DNA of 64,000 nt from Stichopus chloronotus (taxonomy: Eukaryota; Echinodermata; Holothuroidea; Aspidochirotida; Stichopodidae): contig CM037830.1 of the NCBI GenBank assembly GCA_021234535.1, positions 23,197,116 to 23,261,115 on the forward strand. The letters run 5' to 3'. The notes beneath the pieces were generated by a model that worked only from the letters and a program-made list of their open reading frames with translations, was not told the DNA's origin and ran no database searches. The first letter of the stretch is position 1. Every line of letters starts with the position of its first letter. The translations under genes were made by a program, and so were the position numbers. This document shows, piece by piece, positions 36,471 through 47,807 of this stretch.

Positions 36471-38750
36471 GACTAGTCTAGTCTCTTGCTGCTGAAGTCT
36501 CCTTACCTCAGAAGTAAAGTGAGTGTGTGAGCTGTTCCTGTTGGTTGAGAGAAGTACCCATGCAAAGCTTTCAAGTTCATACAAACACCGAAAGCGAAAG
36601 AACAACTTAATAACTGCACCAACCTTCCCAGCAGGTGTTGGTTTGTACGTCGGTTTAACGTAGGCCTACAGACCTAAATACCTGGGATTTGTCTCGTCTG
36701 AGATTCACAGTCTCTACATTCACGAGTCTTCCTTAACCTCTGACGATTGGCTCGAAAGAACATGAATAATCATAGCCCCAAGGAAAAAGAAGTATTGAGT
36801 GCTATTAATTGTAATTATGTCGTCATACATGAATTTTGATAGCTTAGAGCCTATACACACTTTCAGTCAGGAATCCAAGCGACAGTTCGCGGACTTTCGT
36901 TTTACGGACGCACTCAGGGCTGATGCCTGAGTACTAGGTTGTGCGAGCTACATCTGCACTGACCCACTGCCTCTTAATTATTGTAAAAGTACTTTTGAAC
37001 TGTCATACATCAGTCTGCTTTGGACAAACCAAACCTCTATAGCTGCCTCCCCACATGCTATCATGCAGTGACGTCATTGTTTCCTTTATTCCTTTCGATT
37101 TGGTACCCTTGTAAATTCGAAAGTCAATAACCAGATATCCTTTGTTTAATATCTAAAATCACTTACAAAAGTTTTAAGAAATGGGGGAGAAAAAATACCA
37201 GATCTTTGTAAGCAGAATTTGCTCTCTCTGTACCTATCGCCCACTGTACTATATCTCTGTGTGCGACCAGATGTCATAAACTGTTTTTTTCTTTTTACCT
37301 GTGTTTGTCTTTTTTTTTTCTTTTCTGTCTTTGTCTTCTTTGAAATTAGCCAAATGCTACTTTCCACAGAGACTTCCTTGCATGTCGCGTCTAATTACTA
37401 AGTATTGTAGAACAGTTTGTATACATTATTGTCTAGTGCCCCTCTGGCTATGTCGCAAAAATGTAAGTTTCGTTTCAAAATGTCAAGGAATGCAGTACAT
37501 ATTTTAGATATCAAACAGCAGGTTTACACTTGGTCACATTATTGTAATGTGAGGTTGTTTATCATACCTGCAACATAGTTTCAAAATAGGAAAAAGAGAG
37601 AGATGGTTAAAGAACGGATGAAAGAAAACGAGAGAAGGAAAGAGATGAAAGAGAAAGATGGATAGGGTGCGGGAGGGGGGAGGGGAGAAAAGACAATCAT
37701 CTTCTGGATGAGAGGTGTAAAAGTCGTATACCGGGAGAAAATTGGTAATGAACTTTTTAAGGTTTTCCAAATATTAAAGTTCAAGGATATAAATTTAAAA
37801 TTTCCAAAGCTTTCGACACACCTGGAAAATGTCACAAGGGTGGAAACATTGGGACCAAGGCTCATGTTTTGATGTGTTGCTTGTAAACAGAATGTGGAAA
37901 AGATGGATGTGATGTGTGACATGTACACTCTATGTCATGGATTCCACCAGAGGGGGAAAGAGGGAGAGGATTTGTCAACGTCTTCCCAGAAGGAAGGGAT
38001 AAATCCCCCCTTTTCATTTTAAAAAAAAAAAAGCTATAAGTATTCAATGATCTTGGCTTTTGTTCTTTAAGTAAAGTACACTTTCCAGCAATACTTGAAC
38101 TGAAGTTAATAGCCTTCAAATAAATCCCCTCAAATTGCACCTTTTTCATGGAATTTGAAGCAAACTTTTGGGGGCTTGAAGCAAACTTTTGTCCGCAGAA
38201 CCCACTTGTAATTTTTGCCAAGGACAGCATCAATTTGTAATGATGTTTTAGTGGTAATAAATCACCCCCTCCTCCTTGAGTTTCTAGTGGAACCCCTGTA
38301 TATGAGCTGAACAAGAAGGACAAGATGTGAAGAAGTGATTTTTTAATGATCTCTCTGAGCAATGTTGGCATTTTGTTGCAAATATGATCGAATTTCATTC
38401 AAAATGCAAACTGGCATATGTTTTCTTCGTCCAATACGATTGACAGGCTCATCCCAAGCTGGGTCCAGAGTCACTGGGGGAAGCAGGAATTTCACCGACA
38501 GTGTAGAAATTTGGATTTCCTTTTATGTCACTGAGCCATTTGAGGCATTATTGCAGACAGCACTTGGTTTGGATCTGTCAGCTGTGTTCTGTTGGTGCAT
38601 GCATGAGTTTTTTTTCGTGATCCAGTATGGTGCTTGGGTGAGAGGATTGGCAGTTAAGCACTTGTCTAGCTAGATATCATGTAGATTTATGACTGCATAG
38701 AACTCATGCTTGTCAAACTTTGTACTGGGAGAGATTACTTGGGGGGGATT

Positions 38751-38798
38751 GAGAGGGGATTAGAGTTGATAGAGAGGGGATTAGAGTTGATAGAGAGG
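38751..38798 (+). repeat. 21-bp tandem repeat, about 2.3 copies
   Basis: Two perfect copies of a 21-bp unit beginning GAGAGGGGATTAGAG are at 38751-38771 and 38772-38792, followed by a partial third. Confidence 0.9.
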
Positions 38799-41479
38799 AA
38801 GCAGCGAGGTAGAAGAAACATTGTGGGCGGAGGAAACGGCAGGTAGGATGGGCGGGTGGGAGCCAGTAGCACAGAACCTTCTTGGAAAGTGGATTTACCT
38901 TAAATGCTGTGTCCAGAATTGCTTAAGCCTGTCATGGCCATTACGTGGTCAGAAACTCATTAGTGCCGTACCTTTGTCTGTGTAAGATTATAAAATTTAT
39001 GAGTAAAATAAATTTACCATTCGCTTCAAGTGCTTTTTTGTGTGTGGGAGGGAGGGGGAAGGGGATGTTTGTGTTAATATCCACTATCGACATGTTTTAA
39101 ATAGTTTTGTGTTGCCACTGAGAATACTAAAAAGCATCAATAGTGGGTGCGTTATCATCTCCATTGCTTTCATGAGAAGCGGGGGGAGGGGTGGTGTATA
39201 AAAGTCACTACTTGAACCTTTGTAATCGAAGAAAAAAAGAACCATTGTAAAATTACTGAAACAATTGAACTCAGAATGAAGAGCCAACATGTATGTGTAA
39301 GCAGAAAATGCTGAAATCACTGGTAACCTGTGAAATTCCTCGTGAGTTTACGATCAAAATCAAAATCGTTCTTGACTGAATGCATGTCAAATTATCCATT
39401 GGGGAAGGGGGAATTGATCATTTGTTGTGGCTGGCTACGCTAAGAACATGGAACAAATAACCTTTTTGTCTTCACACTTCAAAGTCAGTTGGCTTTCAAG
39501 AACATTTGAAAACACGTATCTTGTGCGTACCGAAATTTAACACTTTGTTTAACACTTTACACATGTTCGTCATTTGTTACATTCGATTTTTACACGAATT
39601 ACTGCTTTGTATGTTTTCGTGTTTCTAGAGTGCCCTGAGCACTAATGTGGATTTGGCATATTTACAAGTCTTGTATTAGTTTTAGTGTAAATCGCGGTAG
39701 GCCTATTCTGATTAGCATCCCCCAGTTAGATGTCTCTTGCCTCACACTGCATGTAAACACTTCAGTGATCGAACAGAGGGATTTGACCACATAGTTGATG
39801 TCGACAGTTCATTGGGTGACAAGGGTCGTGATTTGCATGCTCAAAAACCTTCGTCAACAAGTAGAAATTCCTTCACATTTTAGAGCCGAACGGTAGATCC
39901 ATTGTAATACCAGACTCTAGAAGTCAGGATTAAGATGCAGCTTCTTTAGATTTCTGAATTGAAAGGGACAGAATGTACAGTATTTATATTTCCTGACCTT
40001 CTGCCCTCAATGAACCCATCAGAAATGTTCTTTGACATGACATAAACGGTACAAGCAAGTAGGTCGCCCTCGTTAGGAGCAGGTGAGGCATCCTCCTTTT
40101 GATGTTGAATCTGTAGGTTTTCCCTTTCAAGTGCGAAGCAAAACCGAGGATTAGGTTCTGGATGTAAATTAACACATTTCTGTAGGTGACAAATAAATCA
40201 TTCTTCCCCAGCTGCTATGCTTTGACTCATGTTAAAATTTCCTCAACCTCCTCCATCAGCAGCATCGCCTCAATAAACGGCATTATTAGCTCTCCGTGGG
40301 TTCACGAGTTCATCGTGTTTCATCGTTTAGCCGTCAACTCCCCGTGCCGTTTGTTGCCCCGTAGGCGGAGTGCTGAAATCTCAATTTCTCCAAGAGAAAT
40401 TGTGTCCCTGACGAATTGGGAGAATTTAACTCCATTCCCTGGCTTTCCACCCCTGCAAAGGAATTGAGGTTAAATCTTAGATGTTGCAGAATGTGAATCG
40501 TTTTTTTTTTTCCTATGACAAAAAAACAAAATGATGTGATGCTATTCCATATTGCATTGTTATAATAGTGTTGTCTTCTGTCCAGCAGTCGATATATATA
40601 TGTATTGATAGGCAAACACATCACTGACAGTACAGTGTATATATTACAGCCAAAATTAATTCTCATTTGGCCTCCCATGTGCTCGTGGACTTCATGAAAA
40701 TTGTCGTGTTCACCTGATCGTAAACATGTTACGAGCCTTTTCGGTTATTGCATCTGATTCGAAGGATTAATATATGCATCCTCACGCAAGTTTTAGAGAG
40801 GCGTGTGGAAGTATATACACACCTTTTTCTAGTATGACCAAATCTATTTTTAAACTCGTCAAAGCCTCAGAAAAGGTTTGCCGTTCTCCGTGCGATGCAG
40901 TCAGAATAAGCAGAATGTCGGTACATAGACGATTAATGGAACAAACTTGCGTGGCTCATGAAAATGTCATCATCAACTTGACTGACTTTGACCACATAGG
41001 ACAGGACTGTCAGCGCAAATGGAAGGTGCACGCACGATGATTGGTTAATTATTTGAAAATGTAATTTCCTAAATAACCAGGAAAAAATGAGAGAAAAGCG
41101 GGCAAAAGAAAAAAAAAAAATTGTAGCTGGAAGATATGATAAACGTCATCCAGTTCAGCAGCCCTGATGGGATTGAAACAGATTTTGAATTGGGTTTCTT
41201 TCTCCTGAATTTGGGTTTGTAGTTCACAATTGACTTCTGAGGTGATATTGGAACAATTTGAACAGTGTGTGATAGCAAACACATAGCATACATAATGTTT
41301 CATCATTTATCAACCGCATCCTCATATTTCTGAAAGTAAACCTGCAGCTACATTTGTTTTCGTGGTTTTCTTCTGTTTCTGATGCTTTAAACAAACAAGC
41401 AGAATACTCAAGGTTTTGAGGTTCAGAACGCCTTTGCAGTAAGCAAAACACAGGACGACAGAAATACAGGTTGTCGGCA

Positions 41480-41637
41480 ACTCCAGCAAAAGGCAGATGA
41501 GGGCAGGGTAGGCCTTAGAGGGCGTGGTGCTAGAATTGATTTTGAAGACATTTAGAGCAAGGTCAAATGTACAGCATTAGTGAAGCAAGTGGTAAGTGTA
41601 GTCACTCGTGAATCCCCATACCAGTGAGTTGTGGGGA
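41480..41637. mobile_element. Family A half-element (right arm and terminus)
   Basis: AGGCAGATGAGGGCAGGGTA, GGCCTTAGAGGGCGTGGTG, GAGCAAGGTCAAATG, GCATTAGTGAAGCAAG and CACTCGTGAATCCCC, then CCAGTGAGTTGTGGGGA, follow in the same order as in the 13.8 kb copy. The left arm is absent. The 28-bp flanking duplication seen at 13.8 kb is not present here. Confidence 0.7.
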
Positions 41638-44170
41638 GTTTGTTTAAAACATGCATGCATAAATCATGGTTTTTAATTGTGAATTTGCCTCTACAGTAGT
41701 TGTCCCATCACTTGTGCAAGGCAGTAGATTTGCCTTATCAGAATAGAAGAAAGGAAGAAAAAGCTGGCTCAGAATTATATCATACAAAAGTTCTTGTAAT
41801 ATGTGAACTGGCTGACAGCTGCCACTGCCTTGGAACCCTCAAGGAATCTGTCCTAATTTTACTGTCTGTGAAGGAAGTTGCCGATTGGATATGATTTTAC
41901 TGAGGAAAGTTCTGAGAGAGGAGAAAGCCACATGATGTGTATCACAGATGGGAAAAAGCTTATGTCTTCATTCACAAATTTGCTCTCCAGTTAGTGCTTA
42001 TTGTTACACAGACAAAAGTGTTAATAATTACAACTCTAAAAAAAAAGAAACAGCAAAAACAAAAAAAAAAAGGTAAACAACCCAATATCTCCTGTGTAAT
42101 TTAGCTAAACTTAAAAGCAAAAGGTGTTTCCTGGTCATTGTACAAACATGGTGATGGTAGATAGCTAGAGTTGTATCAGTCATGCAGAGACAGGAGAGTA
42201 AGAAGAAGAGAAAGTAGTGGCAGTACAAATAAGTATCCAAACTTTGCAATTGTCAAAATTCACACTTGTCAAAGATTTCTGAGATGCTGTTCCTCCATGC
42301 CATAAATTTATGTCCTGAATCCTGTCTGCAGCCCAAGATTCCTCTCCAGTATCTATCACAACCTTTGTGGTACACTGTTTCAAAAAACACATCTTCAGGG
42401 CATTTTGGCATGTGCATTGTGTGATGCAAGGAATTCTTGCTAAAGCCAGCTTTGGTTTGCAAATATTCAGAAAAGTAGTTGGACTTCTGGTACTCCCCTG
42501 GTCAACCATAACTTTCTTTCTATGGACATTACAAATTAAGTGATATTCCTGTAATTATGATTATCCGCCCTGAAAAATAGGACTGTATTTGAATTTTTGT
42601 GACAATGTTTGTCTGTCAATCTGCTTTGAAGCAGTTCTCTATTGATTCGTGCGTTTTCAGTTTTGATTCATTAATCAGATCCCACTATCCAGGAACAGGT
42701 TCCTTTGGTTATGACGTGCAATTTTTTTTACGTGATACCTCCTGTTCGATCCAGTGCGTCGTGCTGTTCGAGCCCGTCTGCAACAGTTTATGACAGCGAT
42801 GTGACGACATTTGTCGAGATATCAAATGTCGACCTACGGGATTTTATCATCACAATAAAATGCAGTATGGACGATAAAAGTTGATGAAATACAAAAAGTT
42901 CTGCTGTGAACACAAATTTGTTTGGATAGGTGGGAATGGATTTATGTTTGCATACAATTCAAGTTTAATATTGACTGTACCTGAGAACACGTGGTATATG
43001 GTTTATCTTTGCAGGATGTGGCAGCAATCATGCACTATATATTTTTTTTTCGTTATTATTTTAACGCACATGTGATTCTACATCAGTCAATGATATAGTG
43101 GACAGACGTGGGTATCTGATCTGTGTACACTGATTTCTCAGAAGGCTTTTTAATGATACATTGATGGATCGATCAGCTATCAATAGAAAGTCAGTCATTG
43201 GTGGCGATTGATTGATCGATCCATGGACGGCAATAAAGGGATAATGTCTGTGGTAATTCATATTACAAGTCAGTTGATGTTGACAGACTGAAAAACATAT
43301 TGATCATGTATCTATCTCTGGCAGCGGGACTGCCACGGTTGAAATTGTCAAAAACAAACCCTCCATGGTGTGGGGTGGTTTGGCGGTTCAATTTCAAATA
43401 TACAGTTACATGGAAACTACTGAATATGATTGCTATCACAATTAAAGCCCAAACATATGCCAACATGATATTTTTCTTTGCATGAAAAATCTCCTTTTAA
43501 GCCCCATCGATCACTCCTGTAGCCTGTGTTTTAAAACAAACCAAACGACGACGGCCGGGGACATGACGTTCTCAGACGCTTATGGAGCTGTTACAAAAAC
43601 AACTTCAGAACGAATTAAAGGGAATAAAACTTCAGAAGGAATAAACGCGAATAGAAAAAGCTCTCTCAACTAGCGGCAGGTGGTAGTGAACCTTGTACTT
43701 TGGAGCGTCCATAAAGCTTCCGAAGGAATCCATTGACAAATTTTTACCGAAAATCAATGGAAAAATGTAATATTGACGTGCTCTCTGGCCTGACAAATCA
43801 GTTAGGCCTGGCTGCACTGGTAGAGCAATATCAGGGATAAGACAGGGTAAATTTAGCAGGAGATTACACTGTTTGCTCAATTTGAGGTGGTTATCTCATT
43901 ATAAATTGGCAAAGATGCTTCTTTTTTTTTTCTCCCCCATACATTGGCAAGCAACTATTACCATCTGCGGGTCATGGCATGAGCGTATCTTAATCTGTAT
44001 GTATGAGACTGAAAGGTCTGTGTGTGTGTGTGGGTCACTATACATGTGACGTTTTACGTTGTGCTGTACTTAGTGCAACATCTCAAGATTTTGTCGTGAA
44101 AGCAAGCAAATCTCATAGATGGCTTTCATGAGTTCAGAGATGAGTATACTGGAAAGGATGCTTGTATTTA

Positions 44171-44260
44171 TTAATCCCCTTTGCCTCACACTAATGCATT
44201 CCAATTTGACCTTGCTCAAAGTGCACTCAAAATGAGTAGTTCTGACACTTTTTTCGAGGA
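44171..44260. repeat. Family A fragment (left arm)
   Basis: TTAATCCCCTTTGCCTCACA, CTAATGCATTCC, TTTGACCTTGCTCAAAGTGC and AGTTCTGACAC correspond to the left arm of the family. It stops before the GC-rich inner arm. It lies about 340 bases upstream of the last Shal exon. Confidence 0.6.
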
Positions 44261-44600
44261 AAGGATGTCGAGGTTGTTCAGTTGGGAGCGGGGAGGGAGG
44301 TCTGAAATCCTCAGAATTGTTGCATTTCTCATCGGTTCCAGTTGTCCTCTATGCTGCAGTGACTAGCTAGTCAGTGGAAGGGGATTGAAGGATGGTGACA
44401 TATTACTGCAGAAAACATTTTATTTTAAACCTATGCAGTGCGGTTGTATCAGATGGTTCTGATATGTGTGAAAATCAACTTCCATAAACTTTTATTTGCC
44501 AGCTGACATAGTGCTCCTCGCAAAGTTGTCATGTTGTCATGGTGGTATTCGTTTACATCTTTAAGTTTATCGTTGTTGTTTGTTTGTTTGTTCTTTTCAG

Positions 44601-45038
44601 AACCGAGAGTATGTTGAGACGGAGTACACTTACAATGGCATTCCATTTTCGAGGTCCTTGGGGTCTGTTGGTCATGCGGACAGCAAGAGTCACTCTATAG
44701 GTTCTACGCAAAAGCAGAACAACAGCTCGCCCAGCTGCTGCGCCCGCTGGTCTCGAGGTCAGAGGTACGAGGCGACGTCCACCTCTCCCGAGGAGTCGGA
44801 GCTGAACGAAGTCAGGGTAAACTCTCCACACACTCCCAACACCCCCACGTCGAATTCAGAGGATCTACGACTTCCAATCACGTCCGGTAACTGCACCCAT
44901 TCCTCTCAAACACCGCAGACTGTGACGCCCACCCCCACCCCTCTAGTGGACTCAACCACAATCCCCCCAAATTCTGTGAATGCCACAGCGGTGGTGACCA
45001 CTCCAGGTTCGAATGTAGTACGGGTGTCAGCCTTATAG
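44601..45038 (+). CDS. KCND (Shal): Shal/Kv4 potassium channel, terminal coding exon
   Basis: The final exon codes for 145 residues and a TAG stop at 45036-45038, after acceptor TTCTTTTCAG at 44600. It opens NREYVETEYTYNGIPFSRS, like the segment that follows CLEKTT in invertebrate Shal. A Cys pair follows (SPSCCARW, aligning with the CC motif of Kv4 tails), then a Ser/Thr/Pro-rich region (PHTPNTPTS, TPTPTPLVD) with many proline-directed sites. The equivalent region of mammalian Kv4.2 is phosphorylated by ERK, but whether these sites are used here is inference. The last residues, SNVVRVSAL, form the PDZ ligand known to bind PSD-95-type scaffolds in Kv4.2. The exon is clearly less AT-rich than the surrounding intron. 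An in-frame CAGG-GTAAAC at 44815-44823 resembles a weak donor, with no sign that it is used. Confidence 0.95.
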   Translation, partial: NREYVETEYTYNGIPFSRSLGSVGHADSKSHSIGSTQKQNNSSPSCCARWSRGQRYEATSTSPEESELNEVRVNSPHTPNTPTSNSEDLRLPITSGNCTHSSQTPQTVTPTPTPLVDSTTIPPNSVNATAVVTTPGSNVVRVSAL

Positions 45039-46442
45039 CGTATGAACTTCCCAGTGGGATATACTCCTGTGAATGCAAGTTTGAAACTGATGCAATATAT
45101 ACATGTATACAAAAGGAAGTTTCCTGGCTGAGCAAGAACGCAAGATGCAGCAACAATATGGCTAACCGTTGATTTCAGTGGAGGGCTCCTCCTGCTTCAC
45201 AACAAAGGTTTGGGGTGTGGCTGGTCCGTATTGGGTTGTGCACCAAAGATGCTAGAACAGGCGGCAGATAAGAATGACCACATCCAGTGTTGTTGTGTAT
45301 GTCAATAATCAGGTTTCAAAAGGGCAGGGCTGCATGCTCTGGAGTGTAAGAAAAATGCAGGAATGAGGTCACAAATTCTTGTGCCCCACCATCTCATTCT
45401 GATGTGATTCTTGCCATGATGAGCTTTGCTCTGGGAGCTAGCGACATTGCAAGACTTCTGGGGTCAATCATGCGAAGAAGGTTCTCATTAGCTATCGTTA
45501 TGTTAACTGGCACGTCAATATGCCACTTCCCGTGTACACTTTGTGCTAGTTTGGTATGCATGAGATGTGGTGTGCCTTGACGGTAGCATGCCTGAGTGTC
45601 TTGCTATGTGCAAAGCTACCATTCAGCTGATACAGAGAGATTCCAGTTCAGTGTGCGTGTTTTGATAGCAGCGATGAATAATATAATGACAATAATGTGT
45701 GTGTTACTATATCTTCATGTTCTGCAACTGGCCAGCTTCCATCATCATAATTCCCCATCTGATATTTGTCTTGGTCGAGCCAAATATTTTTTTTTCTCTC
45801 CTATAGCTCGGTGCCAGTTCTGGTCTTGCTCACAATTTTAATGGTTGATCCTCACCAGTGGCTTGCTGGCAGAGGGTAAACAATGTCCCCCTCAGAGCAT
45901 GTTTTCACAGACAGTCTCCTTCAAAACCTTTAGAGGCTTTGATGCTGATATTTCAGTCCCAATTTATCCAAACTTCTCAATATGAAGTGTCACCCTGGCA
46001 TTACAAAATGTAAACAAAGAAATTGGGCCAATGTTCATAAATTGGGTTGTCACATGACCCACGTTGCTCACATTGATGAGATGATGAGGTATGAGAGGTT
46101 GTGCATTTGAAGTATGAGGATTATCCATGAATGACTGATTAAATTATCTGGCAGACTGAAGTCATGCTGATCTGGTCATAGCAGTCTGAAAAAGTAAAAA
46201 CAGAGTGACTGTGGGGGAATTTACTGATACTGAGCCACGTTAGTAAAGTGATCCATTTCTCAGTTACATGAAAAAACATTCATCACGAAAGAATGAAAAA
46301 GGAGAAGAGTTGTAAACTAGCCAGCAGCATAATTTTGGTGAATTTGATTTTAAGCATGCCGTGGTTTCAGAGCAGCTGTCATCAGTTTGCAGTTCCTTAT
46401 ACTCTCTCAATAACTAGTAATACTCACTAGTAATGTTGCTTA

Positions 46443-46576
46443 CTACTTAGTAACTACTACCACTGACTGTTGCTATGGTGATGAAAGTGATGATTAGTAG
46501 CCACTTCTATGTTGGCTTTCTACTTAGCAACTCCTTCCACTGTTGCCACGGTGATGGTAGCGTCACTAATCGTTAG
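46443..46576 (+). repeat. 77-bp-period imperfect duplication with GTTGCYAYGGTGATG
   Basis: CTACTTAGTAACTACTACCA at 46443 is repeated as CTACTTAGCAACTCCTTCCA at 46520. In both copies GTTGC(T/C)A(T/C)GGTGATG and a GTGATGATTAGTAG / GTCACTAATCGTTAG ending follow. It lies in the presumed 3' UTR or flank. Confidence 0.7.
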
Positions 46577-47799
46577 GACCTTAACTGATCCACCTTGTGA
46601 AGATCAGATCCATTCTCGCAGTGACGACGTTGTTCCCTGCTGTTGTTATACAGCAAAGAATTCGTTGTAGGGGCACTAAACTGCTTGAAAAGCATATACT
46701 TGAAATGCAGTCTCCCATCGAGATATGTCTTCCCATGCCTCCACCTCCATGTGCTGTGAACCTACCTCCCCTTTGCCATATGCCGTTTAATGCATTCACA
46801 AACTTGACAGCGAGTTCATCTTACTTTGATGAATATGAGACGTACATGTGCATACCGTACGGTGATTGTTTCCTCAAAGTCTTTGTCCTAGTTGAATACA
46901 AAACAGTAAAAATATCCCCCATCATTCACTTACGTTATTTCCACCACATTAAGCAGCAAGGTCCACACACAACCTGCTATTCCATGCAACCCTCTCTCTC
47001 TTCAAGCTGTTTGTACTGAAGTTGCTCAAGCATTGTCAAAGCTGTGTAGGTTGATTTGTAAGAGCCAGAGATAAGTTTACATTAGGCTCTATTAGGACAC
47101 ATTACTAGCTAGCTATTGACTGCCAGCGCTTACTTGTAGCCCCTGCTTAAAGATAATGTCGAATATGCAAAGAGGTCTCCACTTAAGGAATGGATCTTAC
47201 CCAAAAAATTGTCAGCCACTGCAAGTTAATGGCCTCGTCATCATTGTCAATTTGTGACTAAAAGAGTCGTGCACATCCTGTGAAATGGTAGCAAAAAGTG
47301 TGGAAACTTTTGAGTGTGTCCATGAGAAATGAGCGACTTTCCCACGTTGGCGGCGCTGCGTGGTTACACACCGCATCACTAAGACGGTGGCACAGAATGT
47401 CAGGGCCATTCAGTGATTTGTGTATGAGAGAATGGTAGGTCTCAGCCAATCACAGTGAATGCTTCATTGAGCAAAATATTTGCGCCAGTCTGACAGCATA
47501 TATGCATTCTATGCAAAAACACTGCAAAAGATAACAAATAACCTGCAACATCCTCTGCCACCATCCCTGTGCAGGAAAACTGTTACTGGAATGATGGAGC
47601 GGTGTGGGAATATTCTGCTAATACAGGGTCTTACAATTAAAACATGACACGTTCAGAATGAGACGTTACATAGAACAATTTAAAAGTGCATATTTTCATG
47701 CATCCATTATCATGTATTTTACATAAAAGTTTTGCTTTGTTTTAAATTTTTGTTTTTATCTTCTTGGTTTCTTATCGATTTTGTTGTTTCATTTTGGTT

Positions 47800-47807
47800 T
47801 GTAAATA
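47800..47807 (+). promoter_or_regulatory. Pumilio-type response element candidate (TGTAAATA)
   Basis: It matches UGUAHAUA, the consensus bound by PUF proteins in mRNA 3' UTRs, and sits in the U-rich part of the presumed Shal 3' UTR. It is short enough to occur by chance. Confidence 0.25.

Larger units (their letters stand above)
19991..44600 (+). other. Shal intron, about 24.6 kb
   Basis: It runs from donor GTAAGTATAT at 19991 to acceptor TTCTTTTCAG at 44600. It holds family A copies (26305-26369, 27315-27448, 41480-41637, 44171-44260), family F and E copies at 35850-36105 and 36196-36470, a 21-bp tandem repeat at 38751-38798, a GTTGCCATGGCAAC palindrome at 25360-25373 and many homopolymer runs. 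Repeated GGAAAAGTCATGG-type words near 24180-24290 suggest another degraded dispersed repeat. No convincing exon was seen on either strand, although a very short alternative exon could be missed. Confidence 0.85.

Noticed and set aside
37862..38398. Open frame of 178 codons on the - strand
   Set aside because: Low-complexity residues (G, F, K and S runs) from homopolymers, no domain pattern, and a length expected by chance about once in a window of this size.
44553..45156. Several open frames antisense to the last Shal exon
   Set aside because: They are shadows of the real coding exon, whose + strand translation matches Shal precisely.
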